In this document: piece after piece, positions 18,542-26,266 of the stretch
Layout: each line of letters opens with the position of its first letter
Numbering within the stretch: position 1 is the stretch's first letter
Origin: Streptantibioticus cattleyicolor NRRL 8057 = DSM 46488
Lineage (GTDB): Bacteria; Actinomycetota; Actinomycetes; Streptomycetales; Streptomycetaceae
Direction: 5' to 3'
DNA length: 64,000 bases
NCBI RefSeq assembly: GCF_000240165.1
Contig: NC_017586.1
Coordinates: forward strand, 992,001 to 1,056,000
Made by a program: the position numbers and the translations under genes
The notes under the pieces: model-generated
What the model saw: the letters and a program-made list of their open reading frames with translations, nothing else
The model's database searches: none
Told to the model about the DNA's origin: nothing

Positions 18542-19322
18542 ACACCGGCAGGTAACCGCCGGACTGGCCGGCGGCGGTGGGGTGGTAGGACTCGGAGACC
18601 GGGTAGGTCAGGCTGTGCAGCCACCAGACGCCGCTGGAGCAGATCTCGTGGGGCGCGAAGGCGGCGCGCACGTCGCCGAAGGTGAAGCCGTGGTCGGCGG
18701 CGCGCTTGGCGATGACCCCGTCGAGCAGGTCGGCGGCGTCGTCGATGGCCTGCCGCTTGGTGTCGCTCAGGCCCAGCAGGCAGTCGCCGTCGATCTGGTA
18801 GAAGCGCGGGTAGCCGAGGACGACGACGTGGGCGGCGGGGGACTTGGCGCTGATCGCCGAGTAGACGTTGTCGAGCAGTGCGGGCAGGGTGTTCTGGGCG
18901 TATGCGCGTGCCTGGTCGATGCGGTTGACGCAGGTGCTGTCGGAGCCGGTGACGCAGGTGGTCATCACGTCGGAGAAGCCGGCGTCGTTGCCGCCGATGG
19001 TGATGCTGACCAGGCCGGTGGTGGGGGTGAGCGAGGAGAGCTGGCTCTTCAGGACGTCGCCGGTCTTGGCACCGCCGCACGCGGCGAACGCGAAGGACGA
19101 GGGGGCGTGCGCCGCCGCCCACAGGTAGGGGTACGCCTTCGTGCTGCGCGAACAGCTGCCGCTGGAGCCGATGTAGCTGCCGGCGCCGACGCCTGCCGAG
19201 TAGGAGTCGCCGAGAGCGACGTAACCGGGCCCCGCCGCGCCCGCGGTGCCCGTCTGGAACAGGGCGAAGCAGCAGGCGAGAAGGAACGCGGACGCGGCGG
19301 CGACAATTCGGGGCAATCTCAT
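18522..19322 (-). CDS. secreted SGNH (GDSL-like) lipase/esterase
   Basis: A 266-aa precursor with a signal peptide at residues 1-29 (MRLPRIVAAASAFLLACC then AGAA). Catalytic motifs are the nucleophile in ALGDSYSAG, the oxyanion block GGND, and the C-terminal His in SESYHPTAAGQ. Six Cys suggest three disulfides, as in Streptomyces SGNH phospholipase/lipase enzymes. ATG 19322 is chosen because GGGAGG precedes it; the frame upstream of it is not signal-like. Its 3' end meets the kinase 3' end. From memory, the syntenic gene in S. coelicolor is the SCO1725 lipase. Confidence 0.92.
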   Translation of the reverse strand: MRLPRIVAAASAFLLACCFALFQTGTAGAAGPGYVALGDSYSAGVGAGSYIGSSGSCSRSTKAYPYLWAAAHAPSSFAFAACGGAKTGDVLKSQLSSLTPTTGLVSITIGGNDAGFSDVMTTCVTGSDSTCVNRIDQARAYAQNTLPALLDNVYSAISAKSPAAHVVVLGYPRFYQIDGDCLLGLSDTKRQAIDDAADLLDGVIAKRAADHGFTFGDVRAAFAPHEICSSGVWWLHSLTYPVSESYHPTAAGQSGGYLPVFTAAAG

Positions 19323-19335
19323 GGAACCTCCCTTA

Positions 19336-19359
19336 GCAGAAGTTCTGCCACACCTGTGG
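19336..19359. promoter_or_regulatory. two adjoining dyads before the SGNH lipase gene
   Basis: GCAGAA-G-TTCTGC (19336-19348) and CCACA-CC-TGTGG (19348-19359) are perfect inverted repeats lying 14-37 bp upstream of the lipase start. They could be operators or a 5'-UTR stem pair. Apart from them, 19360-19586 holds no visible gene. Confidence 0.3.
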
Positions 19360-19586
19360 TAGCAGCACGCCGCGTCAGCAGGAAGTGTCCATGCCAAAAA
19401 TTCCTCCGTTCGGGCGCCTTCGCCAGGGTGTCGGCATCCGTTCCCACCAGGGCGGTTGACGGCGCACGCGCCGGCGCCCGGCGGTGGCGGGTGGTCAACC
19501 GGCGCGGCCGGACGCGCACTTGAGCGGCGCGGGGCGCGGAACGCGCACGGAGGAGGAGAGTTGAGCGCCTACGTCCCGGTACCGGG

Positions 19587-19961
19587 TCAGTCGTCGTAGG
19601 CGGCGCGCAGCGCCTCGTGGACGGCGGCGAGCGCGGCCTGCTGGTCCAGGCCGAGCCGGCGGGCGCGCTGGGCGTAACCGGCGGCGGCGAGCGCGGCCTC
19701 GCGGGCGGCGGTGTCACCGGCCGGGGCGATCAGCGTGCCGTTGCGACCGTGGGTCTCGATCACGCCGTCCGCCTCCAGCGCCCGGTACGCCTTGGCCACC
19801 GTGTTGGCCGCCAGCCCCAGTTCGGCGGCGAGGCCGCGCACCGTCGGCATCCGGTACCCCACCGGCAGCGCACCGCTCCTGGCCTGGTCGGCGACCTGCT
19901 CACGCAGTTGCTCGAAGGGGGCGGTGGCCGACCCGGGGTCGATGGTGATCTTCAGGCTCAC
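19587..19961 (-). CDS. GntR family regulator, YtrA subfamily
   Basis: A 124-aa regulator composed of a GntR winged helix (about residues 12-75: PFEQLREQVADQARSGAL, then LAAELGLAANTVAKAYRALE) and a short helical tail, the layout of the YtrA subfamily. GTG 19961 opens MSLKITIDPGSATAPFEQL, the usual start of these proteins. YtrA-type genes normally accompany an ABC transporter, but none is adjacent here, so the target is unclear. Confidence 0.9.
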   Translation of the reverse strand: MSLKITIDPGSATAPFEQLREQVADQARSGALPVGYRMPTVRGLAAELGLAANTVAKAYRALEADGVIETHGRNGTLIAPAGDTAAREAALAAAGYAQRARRLGLDQQAALAAVHEALRAAYDD

Positions 19962-20072
19962 GTACGGTCTCCCGCTGACAGCGGCGGCCGGCCCGGATGA
20001 CCGGGGCCGCCGGATGGCTCGCTCTCATTGTGCGCCACCCGGGCCGGCGGGAGGCGGCGGGGAGGCGCGCAC

Positions 20073-20104
20073 GGCGGCGCCGGGACGGTTCGCCCGGCGC
20101 CGCC
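20073..20104. terminator. terminator hairpin after the secreted lipase gene
   Basis: GGCGGCGCCGGG (20073-20084) and CCCGGCGCCGCC (20093-20104) form a perfect 12-bp stem with an 8-base loop, eight bases beyond the lipase stop on the minus strand. There is no U-tract, as is common in Streptomyces. Confidence 0.6.
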
Positions 20105-20112
20105 CGTCCGGC

Positions 20113-20988
20113 TCAGAGCGCGTCGGCGCAGCTGGTCGGGGTGGCGTGGGCGGGGTCGAGGGCGTTGCCGACCTCGTGGTAGGCGACGCGGTCGGTCAGT
20201 CCGATGGTCACATGCTCGGAGACGTCGACCGGACACAGGTCCTGGAGGAGCACGTTGTGCACGTCCGGGCCGGAGAGGAACTGCGAGGAGACCGGGGTGA
20301 CCACCTCGTCGTAGCGGGTGGCGATCACGGTGTAGTGGACGCCGGGGACGGTGTCGCCGCCCGCGTTGAGCCTGGTGATGAACGGCGAGCCGGCGATCTG
20401 GTCGGTCAGGCCGGGCGGCAGGGTCTTGTCGATCACCTCGGCGGCGCCGGGGAAGTACGGCAGCAGCTTGGTGAGGCCGTCCAGGGTGGTGCCGTGGTTG
20501 TCGGGGGCGATCCCGACGTAGGCGTTCACCTTGGGGGCGCCGCCGAGGAACTTCAGGTAGTAGCGGGGCATCATGCCGCCCTGGCTGTGGCCGACGATGT
20601 CGACCTTGGCGGCGCCGGTGGCCGCGAGGACCTTGTCGACCTCGTCGGACAGCTGCCGGGCGGAGTCGGCGATCGGGCCGAGACCGTCGAAGACCGGGAC
20701 GCCGGGCAGTTGGCCGTAGTCGAAGGAGAAGACGCAGTAGCCGCGCTCGGCCAGGTAGGGCGCCAGGGCGAGCCAGTTGTCGGTGCCGTTGCCGAAGGTG
20801 CCGTGGACGAGGACCACGGGGTCGGGGTGGGCGGCCGACGGGGTGCAGGAGTAGTCGTTCCAGCCGCTGCTGGGGGTGGCGGCGTCGGCGGCCGTGGGGG
20901 TGGCCGCGAGCGTCGCCGCGCATACCAGGGCGGCCAGCAGGGCGAGTGGGCTGCGGGGGGCGGGAGAGCGGTTCCAGGGCAGCTTCAT
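20113..20988 (-). CDS. secreted alpha/beta-hydrolase lipase (LipA/EstA-like)
   Basis: A 291-aa precursor with a signal peptide (MKLPWNRSPAPRSPLALLAA, cleavage near AADA). PVVLVHGTFGN is the oxyanion-hole HG motif and DIVGHSQGGMM the nucleophile elbow. Later Asp and His (YDEVVTP; SEHVTIGL) suit the rest of the triad. Two Cys pairs suggest disulfides. ATG 20988 follows GAGGAG by five bases. It should hydrolyse triacylglycerols or esters outside the cell. It is monocistronic, with a terminator hairpin right after its stop. Confidence 0.92.
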   Translation of the reverse strand: MKLPWNRSPAPRSPLALLAALVCAATLAATPTAADAATPSSGWNDYSCTPSAAHPDPVVLVHGTFGNGTDNWLALAPYLAERGYCVFSFDYGQLPGVPVFDGLGPIADSARQLSDEVDKVLAATGAAKVDIVGHSQGGMMPRYYLKFLGGAPKVNAYVGIAPDNHGTTLDGLTKLLPYFPGAAEVIDKTLPPGLTDQIAGSPFITRLNAGGDTVPGVHYTVIATRYDEVVTPVSSQFLSGPDVHNVLLQDLCPVDVSEHVTIGLTDRVAYHEVGNALDPAHATPTSCADAL

Positions 20989-21167
20989 GGGGACTCCTCG
21001 CAGGTCAGGGATGAGCGAGGCCGGTGCGCCCTGAGATCCGGATCACAGGTTTGGCCGTGTCCCGTCAAGTTACGGTCGGGTAGCCCCGGGAGCCAGTTAC
21101 TTGCCGGTAAAGGTTTGGCCATACGTCCGACACATGGCCGTTATATGACGCCCCCCGGACCGCGCCC

Positions 21168-22172
21168 TCACGCCACCCCGCGCAGCGACGCCGGACGGAC
21201 CACATGGGCGCCGAACCTGGCCCGCGCCCGGTCGGCGGCCTCCTCGATCCGCCGCGCCTTGTCGTCGGCCGGGTCGAAGGTGAGCTGCCGGGTGGCGAGC
21301 GCGGCGGGCGTCAGCCCCTCGGCGCGCAGCCCGACCGCCCGCACCCGGGCCCGTTGCAGCCCGAGCGCCTCGTACATGCGGTACGCCGCCGCGGTGAGCG
21401 CCGTGGTATGGCCGGTCGGCTCGGGCAGCGCGCGGGTACGGACGGTGGCCGAGCGGTCGGCGTACCGCACGGTCAGGGTGAGCGAGCGGGCCGCCTGCCG
21501 TTCCCCGCGCAGCCGCAGCCCCAGCTCCTCGGTGAGCGACAGCAGCGCCTCCCGGTGGCGTCCCGGGTCCAACTCGTCGCGGTCGAAGCGGCGTTCCCCG
21601 GCGACCGAACGCGCCGGGGCGCCCGGGGCGACCGGGGTCGGATCGATGCCGTGCGCCCGCTCGTGCACCCGCCGTCCGGCGGCGGCCCCCAGGATCCGCT
21701 GGAGGGTGCCGAGCGGGGCCGCGGCGAGGCGGCCCACGCTGTCCAGCCCGTAACGGCACAGCGTGCGCGCGGTGGCCGGGCCCACCCCGGGCAGCGCCCC
21801 CACCGGCTTGCGGTCGAGGAACCGGGCGATCTCCGCCGCGTCCTCGGACAGGACGCGCACCGCGCCGGGCGGACCGTCGTAGGCGGCCATCCGGGCCAGC
21901 ATGGGGTTGCCGGCCACCCCGACGGTGCAGTCCACGCCGTACCGGGCCAGCGCCCGCACCCTGATCAGCGCGGCCAGCTCCGCCGCCGGCCGGCCGAAGT
22001 ACCGCAGGCTGCCGCGCACGTCGGCGAGGGCCGCGTCCGGCGGCAGCGCCTGGACCACCGGGGTCACCTCGCCGAGCAGGGCGAGCAGGGCGGCGTACGC
22101 CTCCTCGGCGGGCGGGGCGCCGTCGGCCGGGTGGAAGTGCACATGGAGCACGTGCGGTCCGGTGCCGGTCAT
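21168..22172 (-). CDS. reduced Y-family DNA polymerase-like protein (DinP/ImuB-like)
   Basis: A 334-aa protein whose start ATG 22172 overlaps the dnaE2 stop (ATGA). It retains the thumb/little-finger part of DinB proteins: SLRYFGRPAAELAALIR, VGVAGNPMLARMAA, the helix-hairpin-helix VGALPGVGPATARTLCRYGL, and a C-terminal little finger. But the N-terminal palm is abnormal. HVDMDAFF of DinB is HVHFHPADG here, about 70 residues of palm/fingers are absent, and SIDEA is PPDAA, so at least two of three metal-binding acids are missing. ImuB proteins, which act with DnaE2, also lack catalytic residues. This is probably a non-catalytic partner of DnaE2 that docks on the sliding clamp. Confidence 0.8.
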   Translation of the reverse strand: MTGTGPHVLHVHFHPADGAPPAEEAYAALLALLGEVTPVVQALPPDAALADVRGSLRYFGRPAAELAALIRVRALARYGVDCTVGVAGNPMLARMAAYDGPPGAVRVLSEDAAEIARFLDRKPVGALPGVGPATARTLCRYGLDSVGRLAAAPLGTLQRILGAAAGRRVHERAHGIDPTPVAPGAPARSVAGERRFDRDELDPGRHREALLSLTEELGLRLRGERQAARSLTLTVRYADRSATVRTRALPEPTGHTTALTAAAYRMYEALGLQRARVRAVGLRAEGLTPAALATRQLTFDPADDKARRIEEAADRARARFGAHVVRPASLRGVA

Positions 22173-25100
22173 CCCGCGCTCCCGGGGCTGGCGTGGTACA
22201 GCTTGCGGCCGGTGGCGGCGCCCTCGCCGGCCGGGCGCAGATCGGCCCACGGGTTGAGTTCGTAGCCGGTGGGCAGGTGGATGCGCCGGTCGGTGGCCGG
22301 GCCGGGCGCCTCGGGGTCGCCGGGCCGTTCGGCGAGCTGCGCGGCGACCGCCTCCAGGCCGCCGGTGCGGCGCAGTTCGGCCAGCTCGGCCAGGTTCCAG
22401 GCGGCCGAGCCCACCACGCTCAGGCTGCGCGGACCGCGCCGCTGCACCACCCCGCGCACCAGCAGCAGCCAGGAGTGGAAGACGGTGTGCGCGCAGGCGG
22501 CGTGGCTGTCGTCGAAGAACGCCAGGTCGACCAGGCCGGTGCCGTCGTCGAGGGTGGTGAAGACGACCCGGCGGCCGGAGCGGATCGGCGGGGTCTGGGT
22601 GGCCGCCTTCGCCCCGGCGACCAGGACGGTGGCGCCGTGCCGGACGGTACGCAGCCGGTCCGCCGGGACCACCCCCAACTCCTCCAGGAAGGCCCGGTGA
22701 TCGGACATCAGGTGGCGGGAGGCGTCCATGCCGAGCACGTCGAGCTCGGCGCCGAGCCGTTCGCCGTCGTCCATCTCGGGCAGCCCGGCGGCCGGGACCT
22801 CCTCCCGGGTGGTCAGCGTGAGCTGGCCGTCGTGTCCGGCGGCGCGGCCCTGCCGGTGCAACTCCTCGACCTGGAGCAGCAGATCGCGCCGGTTGCCGCC
22901 GAAGACGTCCAACGCGCCGACCTGGACCAGGCGTTCGGCCACCGGCCGGCCCGGACGGGCGCGCCGCCACAGGTCCTGGAGCGAGGAGTAGGGCTGCCCG
23001 GCGACCAGTCGGGCGGTCTCCGCCTCGCTGATTCCGTGCACTTCGGACAGAGCGAGACGAAGCCCCCAGGTTTTGTCGGACACCAGTTCGATCCGATAGT
23101 CGGCGCCCGACCGGTTCACATCCAGCGGCAGCACCGGGACCCCGGCCCGGCGGGCGTCCGCCAGCAGCAGCCGCTTGGGGTACATCCCGGGGTCGTGGGT
23201 GAGCAGCCCGGCGTAGAAGGCCGCCGGATGGTGGGCCTTGAGCCAGGCGGACTGGTAGGTCGGCACCGCGAAGGCGACCGCGTGCGCCTTGCAGAAGCCG
23301 TAGGAGCCGAACGCCTCCAGGATCTCCCAGGCGTGCCGGATCACCTCCGCCGGGTAGCCCCGCCCACGGGCCAGCTCCCCGAACCAGGCGCGGACCCGGC
23401 CCTGCCGGTCGGGGTCGGAGAGCGCCCGCCGCGCCTCGTCGGCCATCGCGCGGTCCTCGCCGGTCATGACGTGGATGATCTCGATCACCTGCTCGTGGAA
23501 GACCACCACGCCGTAGGTCTCCTCCAGCGCCCGGGCCAGGTCCCGGTGCGGATAGCGCGGCGCCCTGCGGCCGTGCCGGGCGTCGATGAACGGGCGCACC
23601 ATGTCCGCGGCCACCGGACCGGGCCGGAAGAGCGAGATGTCGACCACCAGGTCGTGGAAGGAGACCGGCTGCAACCGCCCCAGCAGGTCCCGCTGACCGG
23701 GCGACTCGATCTGGAAGCAGCCGAGCGTCTCGGTGGAACGGATCAGCTCGTACGTGGCCGGGTCGTCCGGCGGCAGCGCGTCCAGGTCGATCCGCTCGTC
23801 CGAGACCCGGGCCACCTCACGCACCGCGTGCGCCATGGCCGACTGCATCCGCACCCCCAGCACGTCCAGCTTGAGCAGGCCGAGGTCCTCCACGTCGTCC
23901 TTGTCGAACTGCGACATCGGGAAGCCCTCGCCGCTGGTGGGCATCACCGGCGTACGGTCCAGCAGCCCGGCGTCGGACAGCAGCACCCCGCACGGGTGCA
24001 TGGCCACCCCGCGCGGCAGCCCGTCCAGCGCCTCCACCAGCTCCCACAGCCGGCCGCCCCACTCGGACGCCGCGGACTCCCGGGCCACCTCGCGCAGTTC
24101 GGGCAGCTCGGCCAGGGCTGCGCGCGCGTCCCGGGCCCGGATGTGCGGGAACGCCTTGGCCAGCCGGTCGACGAGGGCCGGGTCGAGGCCGAGGGCGGCC
24201 CCCACGTCCCGTACCGCGTGGCGGACCCGGTAGGTCTCGGGCATGGCGACGGTGGCCACCCGCTCGGCGCCGAACCGCTTGAAGATCGCCTGGTAGACCT
24301 CGAGCCGGCGGGCCGACTCCACGTCGATGTCGATGTCCGGCAGCGCCGCCCGCCGCTTGGACAGGAAGCGCTCCATCAGCAGCCCGTGATCGAGCGGGTC
24401 GGCGGTGGCGATGCCCAGCAGGTGGTTGACGAGGGAACCGGCGCCCGAACCCCGGGCGGCCACCCGGATGCCCAGCTCCCGGGTGTCCGCCACGACCCGG
24501 GCGACGGTCAGGAAGTAGCCGGCGAAGCCGTGGTGGCGGATGGCGTCCAGTTCGTGGTCGAGCCGGTGCCAGTGCGCGGCGCTGCGGTCGTATCCGCGCA
24601 GCACCATCGCGGTGGAGCAACGGGAACGCAGCACCCGGTCGGCACTCCGGCCGGCTGCCCCGACCAGTTCCGGCTCCGGGAAGTGCGCCCGGCCCAGGCC
24701 CAGGTCGTCCTCGGGGTCCACGACGCACCGGGCGGCGGTGCGGGCGGTCTCCTCCAGCAGCCGGTACGCCGCGTCACGCCGGAAACCGGCCGCCTCCGCG
24801 ATCCGCTCGGCGGTACGGGCCATGGTGACGCCGTCCTTGAGCCACCGTTCGCCGCTGTCCAGCGCCTCCGGCCGTCTGGTGTCGATCGGCACCAGACGGC
24901 GGGCCGCGTCCAGCACGTCGGCGACCTCGCCGGCCCCGGGGTCGGCGTACCGGACGGCGTTGCTGAGCACCACGGGGACGCCCTGCTCGGCGGCGAAGCC
25001 GAGGGTACGGGCGGCCAGCCGCAGCGAGCCGGGACCGGTGCCGGGGCGGCCGTGGTGGACCACCTCCAGACGCAGCGCGTCACCGTACACCTCCCGCCAG

Positions 25101-25609
25101 GGAGCGAGCAGCCGCGCCGCCCGGTCCGGCCGCCCGGCGGCGAGCGCCCGGCCCACCTCGGAGTCGGCGCCGAGCAGGGCGAACACCCCGGCCCCGGTGA
25201 GGTCCTCCCAGCTCAGCCGGGGTGTGCCGGGGGCGCGGTGGGCTGCGCTCACCAGGCGGCACAGCGTGGCCCAGCCCGCCGCGCCGTCGCGTGCCAGGAA
25301 GAGCGCGCGCGGCGCGGACTCGTCGACGAAGGCGCCGCCCCGCACCGGGGTACGCCGCCGGACGGCCCTGGCCGCCCGCTCCACCCCGGCGGCCTCCGGT
25401 ACGGCGAGGCCCACCCCGAACACCGGGCGCACCCCCGCGCCCCGGCACGCCTTGGCGAACCGCACCGCACCCGCGAGGGTGTCCCGGTCGGTCAGCGCCA
25501 GCGCGTCCATCCCCCGCTCGGCGGTGCGCTCGGCGAGGGTCTCGGGGTGCGATGCGCCGTACCGCGCGGAGAACCCGGAGACGGCGTGCAGATGCGTAAA
25601 GCCGCGCAT
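22169..25609 (-). CDS. dnaE2: error-prone DNA polymerase III alpha subunit DnaE2
   Basis: A 1146-aa C-family polymerase of the DnaE2/ImuC group, used in SOS-induced translesion synthesis. The N-terminal PHP domain begins THLHAVSGFSARYG, and metal-binding acids of the palm appear in LPDIDIDVES near residue 425. FHEQVIEIIHVMTG and the C-terminal OB-fold are in place. ATG 25609 follows GGGAGG by six bases and gives MRGFTHLH; the longer frame upstream lacks a ribosome site. A perfect LexA-type box lies 88 bp upstream. It is translationally coupled to the Y-family-like gene. No imuA' gene is present between or beside them. Confidence 0.95.
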   Translation of the reverse strand: MRGFTHLHAVSGFSARYGASHPETLAERTAERGMDALALTDRDTLAGAVRFAKACRGAGVRPVFGVGLAVPEAAGVERAARAVRRRTPVRGGAFVDESAPRALFLARDGAAGWATLCRLVSAAHRAPGTPRLSWEDLTGAGVFALLGADSEVGRALAAGRPDRAARLLAPWREVYGDALRLEVVHHGRPGTGPGSLRLAARTLGFAAEQGVPVVLSNAVRYADPGAGEVADVLDAARRLVPIDTRRPEALDSGERWLKDGVTMARTAERIAEAAGFRRDAAYRLLEETARTAARCVVDPEDDLGLGRAHFPEPELVGAAGRSADRVLRSRCSTAMVLRGYDRSAAHWHRLDHELDAIRHHGFAGYFLTVARVVADTRELGIRVAARGSGAGSLVNHLLGIATADPLDHGLLMERFLSKRRAALPDIDIDVESARRLEVYQAIFKRFGAERVATVAMPETYRVRHAVRDVGAALGLDPALVDRLAKAFPHIRARDARAALAELPELREVARESAASEWGGRLWELVEALDGLPRGVAMHPCGVLLSDAGLLDRTPVMPTSGEGFPMSQFDKDDVEDLGLLKLDVLGVRMQSAMAHAVREVARVSDERIDLDALPPDDPATYELIRSTETLGCFQIESPGQRDLLGRLQPVSFHDLVVDISLFRPGPVAADMVRPFIDARHGRRAPRYPHRDLARALEETYGVVVFHEQVIEIIHVMTGEDRAMADEARRALSDPDRQGRVRAWFGELARGRGYPAEVIRHAWEILEAFGSYGFCKAHAVAFAVPTYQSAWLKAHHPAAFYAGLLTHDPGMYPKRLLLADARRAGVPVLPLDVNRSGADYRIELVSDKTWGLRLALSEVHGISEAETARLVAGQPYSSLQDLWRRARPGRPVAERLVQVGALDVFGGNRRDLLLQVEELHRQGRAAGHDGQLTLTTREEVPAAGLPEMDDGERLGAELDVLGMDASRHLMSDHRAFLEELGVVPADRLRTVRHGATVLVAGAKAATQTPPIRSGRRVVFTTLDDGTGLVDLAFFDDSHAACAHTVFHSWLLLVRGVVQRRGPRSLSVVGSAAWNLAELAELRRTGGLEAVAAQLAERPGDPEAPGPATDRRIHLPTGYELNPWADLRPAGEGAATGRKLYHASPGSAG

Positions 25610-25696
25610 ACGCACCTCCCGATTCCCCGGAGCCTCCGGCCCCTCATACGCCCCCTCCCTCGTGGTTCGCCTCTCCTCCCACCATAGACCAGTTTC

Positions 25697-25712
25697 TCGA
25701 ACCTCCGTTCGA
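25697..25712. promoter_or_regulatory. LexA/SOS box upstream of dnaE2
   Basis: TCGAAC-CTCC-GTTCGA is a perfect 6-bp-arm dyad matching the Gram-positive/actinobacterial SOS consensus CGAAC-N4-GTTCG. It sits 88 bp before the dnaE2 start, over the presumed promoter, with a TATGGT-like -10 about 8 bp downstream. It implies LexA repression and DNA-damage induction of dnaE2 and the coupled polymerase-like gene. Confidence 0.85.
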
Positions 25713-25828
25713 ACCACATCGCCAGCCCTACCCGGCGCCCCGTTCCCTCCGGTGGGTGGTTGGTGGGGTTTTGGTTTGGTTCGGCACCGGGTGGGTTCGC
25801 CTACGCCCCGTACGGGGTCGGGGGCGCG

Positions 25829-26110
25829 CCGGGGGTGACTCCTCGCTCCCCGTATCCCCCACCAGCTTGGCTCCGGCTACTGGGTCGCTGCGGGGACACT
25901 CCCGACACACCCCCTCCTGTCCGTTCGCGGGTGCCTCTCTTCGCGGGGGAGGGTGAGTAAGGAGGTTGGGCTCACCCCGATCTCCTTCTCACCCACCCCC
26001 GTGCCGCAGCGCGGAACGCAACAGAACGGGGGCGTGCAGGGGTGTCCCCGCAGCGACCCAGTAGCCGGAGCGCAACCGTGGCGGATACGGGGAGCGAGGA
26101 GTCACCCCGG
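25829..26110. repeat. about 280-bp imperfect palindrome (intergenic repeat)
   Basis: The stretch 25829-25973 is, with gaps and mismatches, the reverse complement of 25982-26110. Outer arms share GACTCCTCGCTCCCCGTAT and CTACTGGGTCGCTGCGGGGA-type blocks, and the inner arms share GGGTGAG/CTCACCC and AAGGAG/CTCCTT. The loop is only about ten bases. No ORF with coding-like composition lies inside. It occupies the gap between the dnaE2 promoter and the convergent end of a protease gene. It could be a dispersed MITE-like repeat or a large cruciform/terminator. Confidence 0.7.
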
Positions 26111-26133
26111 AGGGCCCCCGGGAACCCAGGCAG

Positions 26134-26154
26134 ACAGTGCGCATCCCGCACTGT
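26134..26154. terminator. hairpin downstream of the first S1 protease
   Basis: ACAGTGCG (26134-26141) and CGCACTGT (26147-26154) form a perfect 8-bp stem with a five-base loop, about 110 bases beyond the protease stop. It may terminate that transcript or act as an operator. The rest of 26155-26266 shows no supported gene. A short plus-strand frame at 26238 has a good ribosome site but looks like a protease shadow. Confidence 0.35.
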
Positions 26155-26266
26155 ACGAACACAGCCACGGGTGGGCGGGGGGAAACATCCGTGACGTCAA
26201 CCACGACGAAAGGGAATCGGGCGCACCCCGAGGAGGTAATGGCTGACCGCCAGCGCGAGCGAGCCC

